Source: DASXYU01 sp036502295
GTDB taxonomy: Bacteria; Actinomycetota; Actinomycetes; Mycobacteriales; Jatrophihabitantaceae
Direction of reading: 5' to 3'
DNA length: 6,787 nt
NCBI GenBank assembly: GCA_036502295.1
Contig: DASXYU010000029.1
Coordinates: 1-6,787, forward strand
Part shown: in pieces, positions 1 through 5,876 of the stretch
Layout of the letters: the number at the start of each line of letters is the position of its first letter
Numbering within the stretch: position 1 is the stretch's first letter
The notes under the pieces: model-generated
What the model was told of the DNA's origin: nothing
Database searches by the model: none
What the model saw: the letters and a program-made list of their open reading frames with translations, nothing else
Translations under genes and position numbers: made by a program

Positions 1-28
1 AACACCACTCCCGTCGACCTGACCGGGT

Positions 29-61
29 GGCTGGGAACCCCGTATTCCGGGGCTCCCAGCC
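29..61. terminator. Strong hairpin next to tRNA-Ala, probable terminator
   Basis: The arms 29-42 and 48-61 pair over 14 positions with a single A-C mismatch (37/53) around a 5-nt loop (TATTC). The stem is mostly G/C. On the minus strand it lies 12 bases beyond the 3' end of the tRNA gene, so it could end the tRNA transcript. On the plus strand it is followed by a pyrimidine-rich TTCTCC, so it may instead, or also, end a gene that lies left of the window. Neither side has a clean U-tract, which is common for actinobacterial terminators. Confidence 0.65.
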
Positions 62-71
62 TTCTCCATCG

Positions 72-146
<75 letters not shown>

Positions 147-456
147 GTTTGAAACCGAAGAGCCATGCTACAGGGTGCGGCATGCTGATCTGGACTTGGG
201 GTTTTAGGGCGCAGGGGGTTCGAGACGCCGACTTTCGTCGGCTTCTCAACCACCGCATCATGGGAGCGTCGTCGGCTCCTCCAACCGCCACCTCGTTGGA
301 CTCCGAAACAACAGATTCTGTTACAGATGTGACTCATGGGGCCCGGTTTTACTGGGGTGACGACACGCCGAGTCCATCAAACCCCCCAATTTGCTGGACT
401 CCGGAGGTCGTCGCCCATACTTGGGGCAGCAATACTCATCGATCAAGGGAGATCCC
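147..456. promoter_or_regulatory. Non-coding gap between tRNA-Ala and HU, holds both promoters
   Basis: This 310-bp stretch has no convincing gene. Reading frames through it have no ribosome-binding site and run into the tRNA or out of frame into HU. It must contain the tRNA promoter (minus strand) and the HU promoter (plus strand). A weak HU promoter candidate is TTGCTG (391-396) with CATACT (416-421), but the 19-bp spacer is long. An alternative -35-like TTGGAC lies at 296-301. A small hairpin GCCGAC-TTTC-GTCGGC sits at 227-242. The region 296-350 is less GC-rich than its surroundings. These assignments are by eye and tentative. Confidence 0.35.
445..451 (+). promoter_or_regulatory. Ribosome-binding site of HU
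   Basis: AAGGGAG lies 5 bases before the GTG at 457. It decides the start: the frame is open further upstream (to about 391), but the 22 extra residues have no family match and no ribosome-binding site. Confidence 0.75.
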
Positions 457-738
457 GTGAACCGCAAGGAACTCGTGGCAGCTGTCGCTGACGCATCGGA
501 GCTGGAGCAGAAGACGGTCGATTCCGTCCTGCGCGGCCTGCAGGCGACGCTCGAGAGCGCCGCGGCCAAGGGTGAGAAGGTCAGCGTCCCTGGCTTCTTC
601 GCACTGTCGGTCGGCAAGCGCGCCGCCCGTGAAGGCCGCAACCCGGCCACCGGCGAGACCATCAAGATTCCGGCCGCCAACACCGTCAAGTTCGCCGCGG
701 GCAGCGCTCTCAAGGACGCCGCCAACCACAAGAAGTAA
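457..738 (+). CDS. hup: HU-family nucleoid DNA-binding protein
   Basis: This is a 93-residue histone-like protein that binds and bends DNA as a dimer and compacts the nucleoid. The start MNRKELVAAVAD is typical of actinobacterial HU. The family signature is clear: PGFFALSVGKRAAREGRNP (about residues 45-63), then TGETIKIPAANTVKF, which covers the beta-arm with its RNP tip that intercalates in the minor groove, and a C-terminal helix ending in HKK. The usual GFGxF motif reads GFFAL here. The length is that of classical HU (about 90-95 residues). It lacks the long lysine/alanine-rich tail of mycobacterial HupB or Streptomyces HupS, so it is the short HupA type. The start is a GTG with an AAGGGAG site 5 bases before it. 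The gene stands alone between a tRNA on the other strand and a convergent gene, and ends at a strong hairpin 9 bases downstream. Identification is secure. Confidence 0.96.
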   Translation: MNRKELVAAVADASELEQKTVDSVLRGLQATLESAAAKGEKVSVPGFFALSVGKRAAREGRNPATGETIKIPAANTVKFAAGSALKDAANHKK

Positions 739-746
739 GACTTCGC

Positions 747-796
747 GGTAACTCGAAGGGCTCCCGTCCAATCGGACGGGAGCCCTTCGAGTTACC
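747..796. terminator. Perfect 23-bp hairpin between convergent genes
   Basis: Arms 747-769 and 774-796 are exact reverse complements (23 bp, no mismatch) around the 4-nt loop AATC. It lies 9 bases after the HU stop and 8 bases beyond the stop of the minus-strand gene, so one hairpin can serve both convergent transcripts. There is no U-tract on either side. Confidence 0.85.
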
Positions 797-804
797 AGGC
801 GTCC

Positions 805-2220
805 TCAGCTCGAGGACGTACTCGGCTTCGGGCTCGTGGACGCCGACTTCGTCGGGGTCGCCGAACTCGTCGCCGAGGGCGACGCGGTGGACGAGCCGGA
901 GCCGCTCGCAGAGGGCGTCGGAGTGGCCGACGGCTTCGGTGTCGCCCCGACGTTCGCCTTCGCGATCGCGTCCTTCAGGCTCGCCAGATCAGGCTTCTCC
1001 AGCTTCGTGCCGTTGACGAGGACGACCGGTGTCAGCCCGACGCCCCGTGTGCTGGCAATCTCCGTCATCGCCTGCACCAGCTTCTTGTTGCTCTCGCCGG
1101 AGACGCAGTCGCGGAAGGTCGTCGCCTCGGTCGTCAGGCCGAGGTCCGTGCCGTAGCGGGTGAAGTCGGTGACCGAGACGCCGCTCTGCGAGTTCGGGCG
1201 CACGATCTTGCCGCTCTTGTCCTTGCCGAAGAGCAGGTCGTGCATCTGGATGAACTCATCGCTGCTCACCGCCGCCATGCACAGTGCCGCGTTCGCGGCA
1301 CGCGTCGAGTAGCCGGTGCCATCGGCACTGTGGTCAAGGCTCGCGATCATGTGATAGCGCACCTGGGCGAGGTTCGCCTGCGCGTCAGCCACCAGCGTCT
1401 TCGACACCGCCTGCTCAAGTGTGGCGGCATCAGCGCTGAAGAAGTCCTCGTAGATGTCCACCGTCGCGGCGGCCTGCTTGCCGTAGACGTAGCCGTTATC
1501 GGCCGAGGTCGCCTCCACCGGAGTCACGTTGCGGAACTCCGAGTTGTTCCGCAACACCGCCATACCCATCACCAGCGCCGCGATCCCCACCACGATCACC
1601 GACGAGTTCAGCCAGAGCGACCGCACCCGAGCCGCCCGCTGCTTCACGGCAAGGTCGCGCTCGTACTTGCGCCGCCCCTGTGCGTCTCGCAGCCGCTTGG
1701 CGCTCGGCTCCTCGAGGTAGTCGTTGCGAGCCACGAACTCGTCCAAGCCGATGCGGGTGTACGGCCACAGCACCAGGTACAGCGCCGCCAGCAGCAGGAC
1801 GACCGCCAGCGGGATCTGCCAGGCGTAGCCGCTCGATAGGCTGGGACCGCCGACGTCGAAGACCCCGGCGTCGACGTGCAATCCCCGTGCCGCGCCCTGC
1901 AGCAGCGTGAGGACGAAGACGACCGTGACGATCAGCGCGACCGCGGCCACCACCCGCGTGGTGAGTCCCAGGATGAGCAACGCACCGAGCAGCAGCAGCA
2001 CCGTCGGCAGGACGTAGCCGGCGCCCTTGGCGATCCAGTCGGGTCCGAAGTCGAAGGCGCGCGCCGTCTGCTTGAAACCGCGCGGGTTGGCCAGCTTCGG
2101 CAGCGACGCGACCAGCAGGATCACGCCGAGCGCGAGGCGCACCAGCGTGCCGAGCCAGTCGCTGCCGTTGAACGGGCGCATCGTCGGCAGGGCGGGGGGC
2201 GTCAGCTTCTTCAGGTCCAC
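805..2220 (-). CDS. MauE/DoxX membrane domain fused to DsbA-like domain, both lacking redox cysteines
   Basis: This is a 471-residue membrane protein. Residues 26-152 form a four-helix MauE/DoxX-type domain (helices about 26-42, 68-86, 89-108, 133-152). A basic cytoplasmic stretch (170-200) and a fifth helix (204-223) lead to an outside DsbA-like/Thioredoxin_4 domain (about 249-421), which keeps the entry strand VDIYEDF, the HDLLFG helix and a cis-proline-type TP (397-398). A 46-residue Ala/Pro/Ser/Thr tail ends the protein. In related fusions the MauE part carries a CGC-like pair after helix 3 and the DsbA part a CPYC-like pair, and together they relay electrons to extracytoplasmic disulfides. 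Here these places read VDAGVFD (116-122) and FFSADAATLE (260-269), so catalysis by this route is unlikely. Only C314 and C372 remain. The start is GTG at 2220 without a clear ribosome-binding site. An in-frame TGA lies 39 bases upstream, and ATG at codon 14 is an alternative start. The gene follows SCO1 after 126 bp and may have its own promoter. The fold assignment is good, but the function is unknown: chaperone, scaffold or disulfide binder. Confidence 0.85.
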   Translation of the reverse strand: MDLKKLTPPALPTMRPFNGSDWLGTLVRLALGVILLVASLPKLANPRGFKQTARAFDFGPDWIAKGAGYVLPTVLLLLGALLILGLTTRVVAAVALIVTVVFVLTLLQGAARGLHVDAGVFDVGGPSLSSGYAWQIPLAVVLLLAALYLVLWPYTRIGLDEFVARNDYLEEPSAKRLRDAQGRRKYERDLAVKQRAARVRSLWLNSSVIVVGIAALVMGMAVLRNNSEFRNVTPVEATSADNGYVYGKQAAATVDIYEDFFSADAATLEQAVSKTLVADAQANLAQVRYHMIASLDHSADGTGYSTRAANAALCMAAVSSDEFIQMHDLLFGKDKSGKIVRPNSQSGVSVTDFTRYGTDLGLTTEATTFRDCVSGESNKKLVQAMTEIASTRGVGLTPVVLVNGTKLEKPDLASLKDAIAKANVGATPKPSATPTPSASGSGSSTASPSATSSATPTKSASTSPKPSTSSS

Positions 2221-2277
2221 GAGGGCGGATTCTGCCGGACGCGGCTGGGCGCCGCCTCAGTCCCCCTCCCAATCCCC

Positions 2278-2349
2278 ATGATCAACAGACCAATTGGGTC
2301 AAATTTCGACCATATAGGTCTGTCGATCATGCGGCCGCGGGTCTGATCA
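2278..2349. repeat. Nested dyad with three GGTCTG-GATCA motifs, possible operator
   Basis: ATGATCAACAGACC (2278-2291) and GGTCTGTCGATCAT (2317-2330) form a 14-bp inverted repeat with one mismatch and a 25-base centre. Inside the centre, GGTC (2297-2300) and GACC (2308-2311) make a smaller dyad around AAATTTC. A third, shorter copy GGTCTGATCA (2340-2349) overlaps the SCO1 stop codon. The stretch is AT-rich compared with the genes around it. It lies between SCO1 and the MauE-DsbA-like gene, 58 bp or more from the latter's GTG. It could be an operator-promoter for the downstream gene or a hairpin in the transcript. There is no U-tract after it, which argues against a plain terminator. No convincing -10/-35 pair was found. 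Confidence 0.55.
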
Positions 2350-2991
2350 AGAGGACTTGTCGACGAGGGGAAGGTCGTGGGCGATCGCGGTGTCCTCGTT
2401 GCTGGAGCTGTTGTAGGTCACCCGGGCATAGTCGTCGCTGCCGAAAAGCAACAGCTCCGCGGAGTGCGTCTGCCCGCCGTCCTCGCTGAGGTTGACGTGC
2501 ACTGCCGCCTCAGCTGCGTGAATCTCGTCCTCCGTGCCGCGCAGCCCCACGAACGTCGCCTTGTTGAGGAACTGGTCGGCCGTGTGGAAGTTCGAGAGCC
2601 ACTGGGTGAGGACGGAGCCGGTGTCGCGGGTGGGATCGGTGGTCACGAAGACGACGTAGGTCTTCTGTTGCAGCTCGACCGGCACCTTCGCCAACGCGGT
2701 ACCGACGTCTGCCATGGTCTCGGGGCAGACGTCGGGGCAGTGCGTGTAGCCGAAGAAGAGCAGCGTCGGGTGACCGGCCGTCACCGTCCCGAACGAGAAC
2801 GGCTTGCCTGTCGCGTCGGTGAGTGTGAAGGACGGCCGTGGTTGTGGCGTGGTGAGGCCGAAGCCGCAGTAGGCGGAGCACTGCTGCGGCTGATCGTTGA
2901 GTCCCGTCTGGTTCGGAGTCGCACCCTTGCCCGAGGAGCAGGCCGCAAGAAGCAGCACCGCGCTAACGAGAACAGCAGCGAGACGCCTCAT
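2347..2991 (-). CDS. SCO1/SenC-family copper chaperone lipoprotein
   Basis: This is a 214-residue thioredoxin-fold protein that helps metallate or reduce the CuA site of cytochrome c oxidase on the outer face of the membrane. A short signal peptide ends in the lipobox LAAC with C18, so the mature protein should be lipid-anchored. The SCO signature CPDVC (C85, C89) lies in FFGYTHCPDVCPETMADV, and the third copper ligand is H176 in QTHSAELLLF. The segments FTLTDATGKPF, VVFVTTDPTRDT and FVGLRGTEDEI fit the family in order and spacing, and the length is typical. Oddly, a second cysteine pair C38-x3-C42 (CSAYC) sits in the linker between anchor and fold. The ATG overlaps the upstream stop as ATGA (2988-2991), so translation is coupled to the PCuAC gene. 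This is the last tightly packed gene of the copper operon. Confidence 0.95.
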   Translation of the reverse strand: MRRLAAVLVSAVLLLAACSSGKGATPNQTGLNDQPQQCSAYCGFGLTTPQPRPSFTLTDATGKPFSFGTVTAGHPTLLFFGYTHCPDVCPETMADVGTALAKVPVELQQKTYVVFVTTDPTRDTGSVLTQWLSNFHTADQFLNKATFVGLRGTEDEIHAAEAAVHVNLSEDGGQTHSAELLLFGSDDYARVTYNSSSNEDTAIAHDLPLVDKSS

Positions 2992-3473
2992 GGATGCGTC
3001 CCAGGGGCGTAGACCTTGGCCGTGACATCGATGGGAGCCAGGTCGGCGAAGGTCAGCTCCATCGAGATAAGGTCACCGGCTTTCAGTTTTCCGAAGAGTT
3101 GGTCGATCATCACGTGTCCTTCCCCGACCGAGAGTACGAGGCTGCTTCTGGCGCGGATGAGGACGCCACCCTCCTGTGCGGTCATCACCCCGCCGACGAC
3201 GGTGTGCAGGACGTTGCTCGCCCCGGCACTCGTCGTCACCTTCAACAGCTGCACATCCGAGTCCGTGTTGTTGTAGACGGTGAAGTAGCCGGCGGCCAGC
3301 TCCGTCGGCGGCACCGGTGCCGCGATCCAGGCGCTCACCACCGAGACGCCCTGCGGTCCTTGATCGCCGGACGACTGCGGTACCGACCCGAGGATCAGCC
3401 CCGCAAGCCCCAGCGCCAGCACCAGCACGCCGGCGACGAGGGCACCACTGGCTTCAATACGTGTGCCTCGCAC
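2988..3473 (-). CDS. PCuAC-family (DUF461) periplasmic copper chaperone
   Basis: This is a 161-residue protein with one N-terminal hydrophobic segment (about 11-31) that acts as an uncleaved anchor or a signal peptide, followed by the beta-sandwich PCuAC domain (about 43-155). PCuAC proteins bind Cu(I) through His and Met and pass copper to SCO1 and the CuA centre. Candidate ligands are H90 and M97 (VLHTVVGGVM) and the H120-x-M122 pair in GEGHVMI. The family motif often has another Met next to M97 (VMxM), but here it reads VMTA, so the site is slightly thinned. The segments WIAAPVPPTELAAGYFTVYN and KAGDLISMELTF are typical. The start is GTG at 3473, 2 bases after the YcnI stop, with only a weak purine-rich site inside the previous gene, as expected for coupled translation. 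It overlaps SCO1 by 4 bp. Placement next to SCO1 supports a role in copper delivery to an oxidase. Confidence 0.93.
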   Translation of the reverse strand: MRGTRIEASGALVAGVLVLALGLAGLILGSVPQSSGDQGPQGVSVVSAWIAAPVPPTELAAGYFTVYNNTDSDVQLLKVTTSAGASNVLHTVVGGVMTAQEGGVLIRARSSLVLSVGEGHVMIDQLFGKLKAGDLISMELTFADLAPIDVTAKVYAPGTHP

Positions 3474-3475
3474 GG

Positions 3476-4192
3476 CTACTCAGCCACCGCGGCGTGCCTC
3501 GTCCTCGCCCGCGAGACGACGGTGCCGCCTACCGCCCCTGCCGCAAGCACCAGGGCGATGATCGAGAGGACGAGCGCGGTGGTGTCACTGCCCGACTTGC
3601 CCGAGGAACTCGCGGGAGCAGCGGAGGCAGCAGCCAGGGTGAGGGTCGGCTTCGGGTGATCGGGCTCCGAGCTGCCGGGCGCGGCTACCTCATTCCAGTT
3701 CACGACCGTTCCGTCGCTGTAGGTCTGCTCGGCGGCGAAGGCGAGCGCATCAACCGCAGGCAGCGGACCTGCGCTGACGTTGAAGGTGTCGAACTCCCCC
3801 GGCTTGATCGCGGCATCGACGGTCGCCGTCCAGGTGATGGAGCCGACGGCCTTGGTGATCTGGTTGCCGTCGTCGTCGGTGAGCGGCCTCGCGAGCGCCA
3901 CCTCGGTCTCGGTGTGGGTCCAGCCCGGCTTGGGCTGCACCGACACCGACGCGATCGGTTCGTCGCTGGGCAAGGTGACCGTTAGCTTCGTCGTGCTCGC
4001 CGTATCGCTCTCGGTCGGCACCGTGAAGGTGAGCGTGGCGTAGCCGCCCTGGGTCGCCCCCGCACCGCTCACCGTCACGTGCGCGAATGCCGGCGAGGCG
4101 ATCGCGAGGACGGCAGCGAATACCCCCACAGCGACAGTCGCTTCGACACGGTGCCTGCGGCGCGTACTCAACGACCTCATCGGAATCTTCAT
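3476..4192 (-). CDS. ycnI: YcnI/DUF1775 copper-binding membrane-anchored protein
   Basis: This is a 238-residue protein. A basic start and hydrophobic stretch (18-36) end in SPAFA, so cleavage would expose H38 as the first residue (HVTVSGAGA). YcnI proteins bind Cu(II) with this N-terminal His, a glutamate and a tryptophan. Plausible partners here are E133 (KPGEFDTF) and W166 (VVNWNEV). The YcnI domain spans about 38-168. It is followed by a Ser/Ala/Pro linker (171-203), a C-terminal helix (205-226) and a short basic cytoplasmic tail, giving an outside domain tethered to the membrane. The ATG at 4192 is supported by AAAGGA 5 bases upstream; a second in-frame ATG at codon 5 is less well placed. 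The gene starts 10 bases after CopCD and ends 2 bases before PCuAC. Its exact role (import, storage or hand-over to CopC) is not settled in the family. Confidence 0.93.
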   Translation of the reverse strand: MKIPMRSLSTRRRHRVEATVAVGVFAAVLAIASPAFAHVTVSGAGATQGGYATLTFTVPTESDTASTTKLTVTLPSDEPIASVSVQPKPGWTHTETEVALARPLTDDDGNQITKAVGSITWTATVDAAIKPGEFDTFNVSAGPLPAVDALAFAAEQTYSDGTVVNWNEVAAPGSSEPDHPKPTLTLAAASAAPASSSGKSGSDTTALVLSIIALVLAAGAVGGTVVSRARTRHAAVAE

Positions 4193-4197
4193 CGCAT

Positions 4198-4203
4198 TCC
4201 TTT
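4198..4203 (-). promoter_or_regulatory. Ribosome-binding site of the YcnI gene
   Basis: AAAGGA on the minus strand lies 5 bases before the ATG at 4192 and touches the last base of the CopCD stop codon. It fixes the YcnI start and shows that this gene has its own site despite the tight spacing. Confidence 0.7.
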
Positions 4204-5876
4204 CAGTGGAGTTTCACTGGAACGTCGGTGGTGACGGCGTCGGCCGCCGAGAAGGTGACCACCAGGTGGAAGGTCCAGGTGCCGGAGACCGGCAGGTCAA
4301 CGTCGTCGGCCTGGTAGCGGTTCGTGCCGTCGGGCTTGAGCGTCAGCGGCAGCGGTCCGATCTTCTTGCTCTGCTGCGTCGCGGTGGCGACGAGCTGCTG
4401 CGGGACCGCGCCGTCTGTGAGGGAGATGCTCACCGTCACCGAGCCGTGCCTGCCCGGCTCCACCGCCACCTCGGCCGATCGGCTCGCGGTCAACGCAGCG
4501 GCCCCGCGTACCGCCTTCGCGTCACTCACCGCGATAGCCTCGCGTCCGCGCGGTTGCCCGACGAGCACAGAGGTCGCAACCAGCACAAGGACGGCGAGTC
4601 CGAGCTCGACGAGCACCGAGCGCCTCATCCGCTCCAGCGTCACCACATCGGTGGCGCGGCGGTTCACCGCACGGCGACTGAGGTTGCCCAGTGCGATGAG
4701 GCCGACGAAGAGGACGACCTTCACCACGATGAGTAGGCCGTACTCGGTGCCGAAGAGCGCGCGCCACAGGCCGATGCCGCGGAACGCCGCGTAGAGGCCG
4801 GTGACCGCGAGCACCCCGACGCAGCTGTACGCCACGCGCGAGAAGACCGGAAGCACCTCGCGCAGTTCCTCCGGGTCGCGCCGCGGCATCACCGCGAGGA
4901 CGAGCATCGCCAGGCCGCCGATCCACGTCGCCATTGCCGCCACGTGCAGCGCGTCGGCCGTGATCGAGAGCCACGCGGGGTTCGTCGTCTGCGCGTGCCC
5001 CACGACGGAGAAGGTGACGACGGCGCCGCCGAGCAGCAGCCAGCTCAGCTCCTCGAGCCAGTCGACGCGCTCGGTGTCGCGTCGTCGCGCTGACATCTGC
5101 CAGATCAGGGCGAGGACGCCGAGCAGCAGCAGCCGCGTCGAGTGCCAGAGCCCGTAGCTCGTGTGCAGCGTGTTGTCGAGCAGCGTCCAGCTCGCCACCT
5201 TGGCGACGCTCGCGCCGGCGACGTAGGGCCCTTCGAGCAGCGCCTCGGCGATACCGCCGACAACTGCCAGCCACCAACCCCACGCCACCAGCCGACGCGC
5301 GCGGCGATCGGCACGTCCTGCACGCCAAAGGGCGAGCAGCAGCCAGGCGCCACCGAGCAGCGCGATGCCGGCGTAACTGATCCAGCGCGCGACGTCGAAC
5401 AGGACGCTCGTGCCGTGGTTCACCGCCGACACCGACCCGGTCGTGGTGACGAGTTCGCCGTTGCCGACGACGAAGCGGACCACGCCCGCGACCGGATGCG
5501 AGTCGGCGGAGACGACGCGGTAGCTCTCGACGTAGGTGCCGTCGCCGAGGCCCGTCCTCAACTTCACAGCGATCTTCGCACCGGCGCCGTCCGGGTGGTA
5601 CGCGCCGCCGGAGTCGACGCGCTGCCCTTGCACGTCGGTGACGGTGAGGTAGGACGGACCACCCAGCCCGACGGCTTCGTCGAAGGTGATCGTGACGACG
5701 GAGGGGACGGCCTGCAGCCGTGAGCCGTCGCTGGGGTCGGAGTTGTCGACCGTGGCATGGGCACTCGCGGACGGTGCGAAGAGCAGCATCGCGATGAAGC
5801 TCGCAACGAGTAGCACCAGGGGCTTCGACACGCGCCTTGCGGCGCTACTCAGCCACCTCGTGGAAGATTCGCTCAC
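4203..5876 (-). CDS. CopC-CopD fusion with extra C-terminal extracytoplasmic domain
   Basis: This is a 557-residue copper transport protein. A signal peptide (about 18-39) ends in SASA, making H40 the mature first residue. The CopC domain (40-138) keeps FDEAVGLGG and SADSHPVAG. H40 with D125 and H127 forms the expected Cu(II) site. The CopD part (about 160-440) has roughly eight membrane helices, including VVGHAQ (H294) and the typical DALHVAAMATWIGGL (H311). After the last helix comes a soluble beta-rich domain (about 465-557) of YtkA/FixH-like appearance. CopC/CopD pairs bind periplasmic copper and move it inward, often for cuproenzyme supply. The start is GTG at 5876, preceded by GAGGAG (5886-5881) and overlapping the anti-sigma stop as GTGA (5873-5876). 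The frame is open up to 6452, but that extension lies opposite the anti-sigma frame and does not look like protein. Next gene: YcnI after 10 bp. Confidence 0.94.
   Translation of the reverse strand: MSESSTRWLSSAARRVSKPLVLLVASFIAMLLFAPSASAHATVDNSDPSDGSRLQAVPSVVTITFDEAVGLGGPSYLTVTDVQGQRVDSGGAYHPDGAGAKIAVKLRTGLGDGTYVESYRVVSADSHPVAGVVRFVVGNGELVTTTGSVSAVNHGTSVLFDVARWISYAGIALLGGAWLLLALWRAGRADRRARRLVAWGWWLAVVGGIAEALLEGPYVAGASVAKVASWTLLDNTLHTSYGLWHSTRLLLLGVLALIWQMSARRRDTERVDWLEELSWLLLGGAVVTFSVVGHAQTTNPAWLSITADALHVAAMATWIGGLAMLVLAVMPRRDPEELREVLPVFSRVAYSCVGVLAVTGLYAAFRGIGLWRALFGTEYGLLIVVKVVLFVGLIALGNLSRRAVNRRATDVVTLERMRRSVLVELGLAVLVLVATSVLVGQPRGREAIAVSDAKAVRGAAALTASRSAEVAVEPGRHGSVTVSISLTDGAVPQQLVATATQQSKKIGPLPLTLKPDGTNRYQADDVDLPVSGTWTFHLVVTFSAADAVTTDVPVKLH

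Noticed and set aside
211..242. GGTTCGAGAC followed by a GCCGAC-GTCGGC hairpin, looking like a tRNA 3' part.
   Set aside because: The T-stem does not pair and no acceptor, D-arm or anticodon arm can be built around it. Chance resemblance; the hairpin alone is short.
149..460. Open frames in the gap before HU on both strands (149-460 plus, 125-337 minus).
   Set aside because: No ribosome-binding sites, no recognisable protein; the minus frame runs into the tRNA and the plus frame runs into the HU start.
2211..2330. Small minus-strand frame of 39 codons (starting MIDRPIWSKFDP) filling the gap before the MauE-DsbA-like gene.
   Set aside because: It has no ribosome-binding site, starts inside the dyad arm, and uses AGA, ATA, AAA and TTT codons that the surrounding genes avoid. 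The symmetry of the DNA explains the sequence better. Conservation in relatives could revive it.
1876..2346. Plus-strand open frame of 156 residues opposite the MauE-DsbA-like gene.
   Set aside because: Gln/Arg/Asp-rich composition of an antisense shadow in GC-rich DNA, with no family match and no start signal.
2377..3659. Long plus-strand open frames opposite SCO1 and PCuAC (2377-3012, 2994-3659).
   Set aside because: Antisense shadows of well-identified genes; arginine/valine-rich with no motif.
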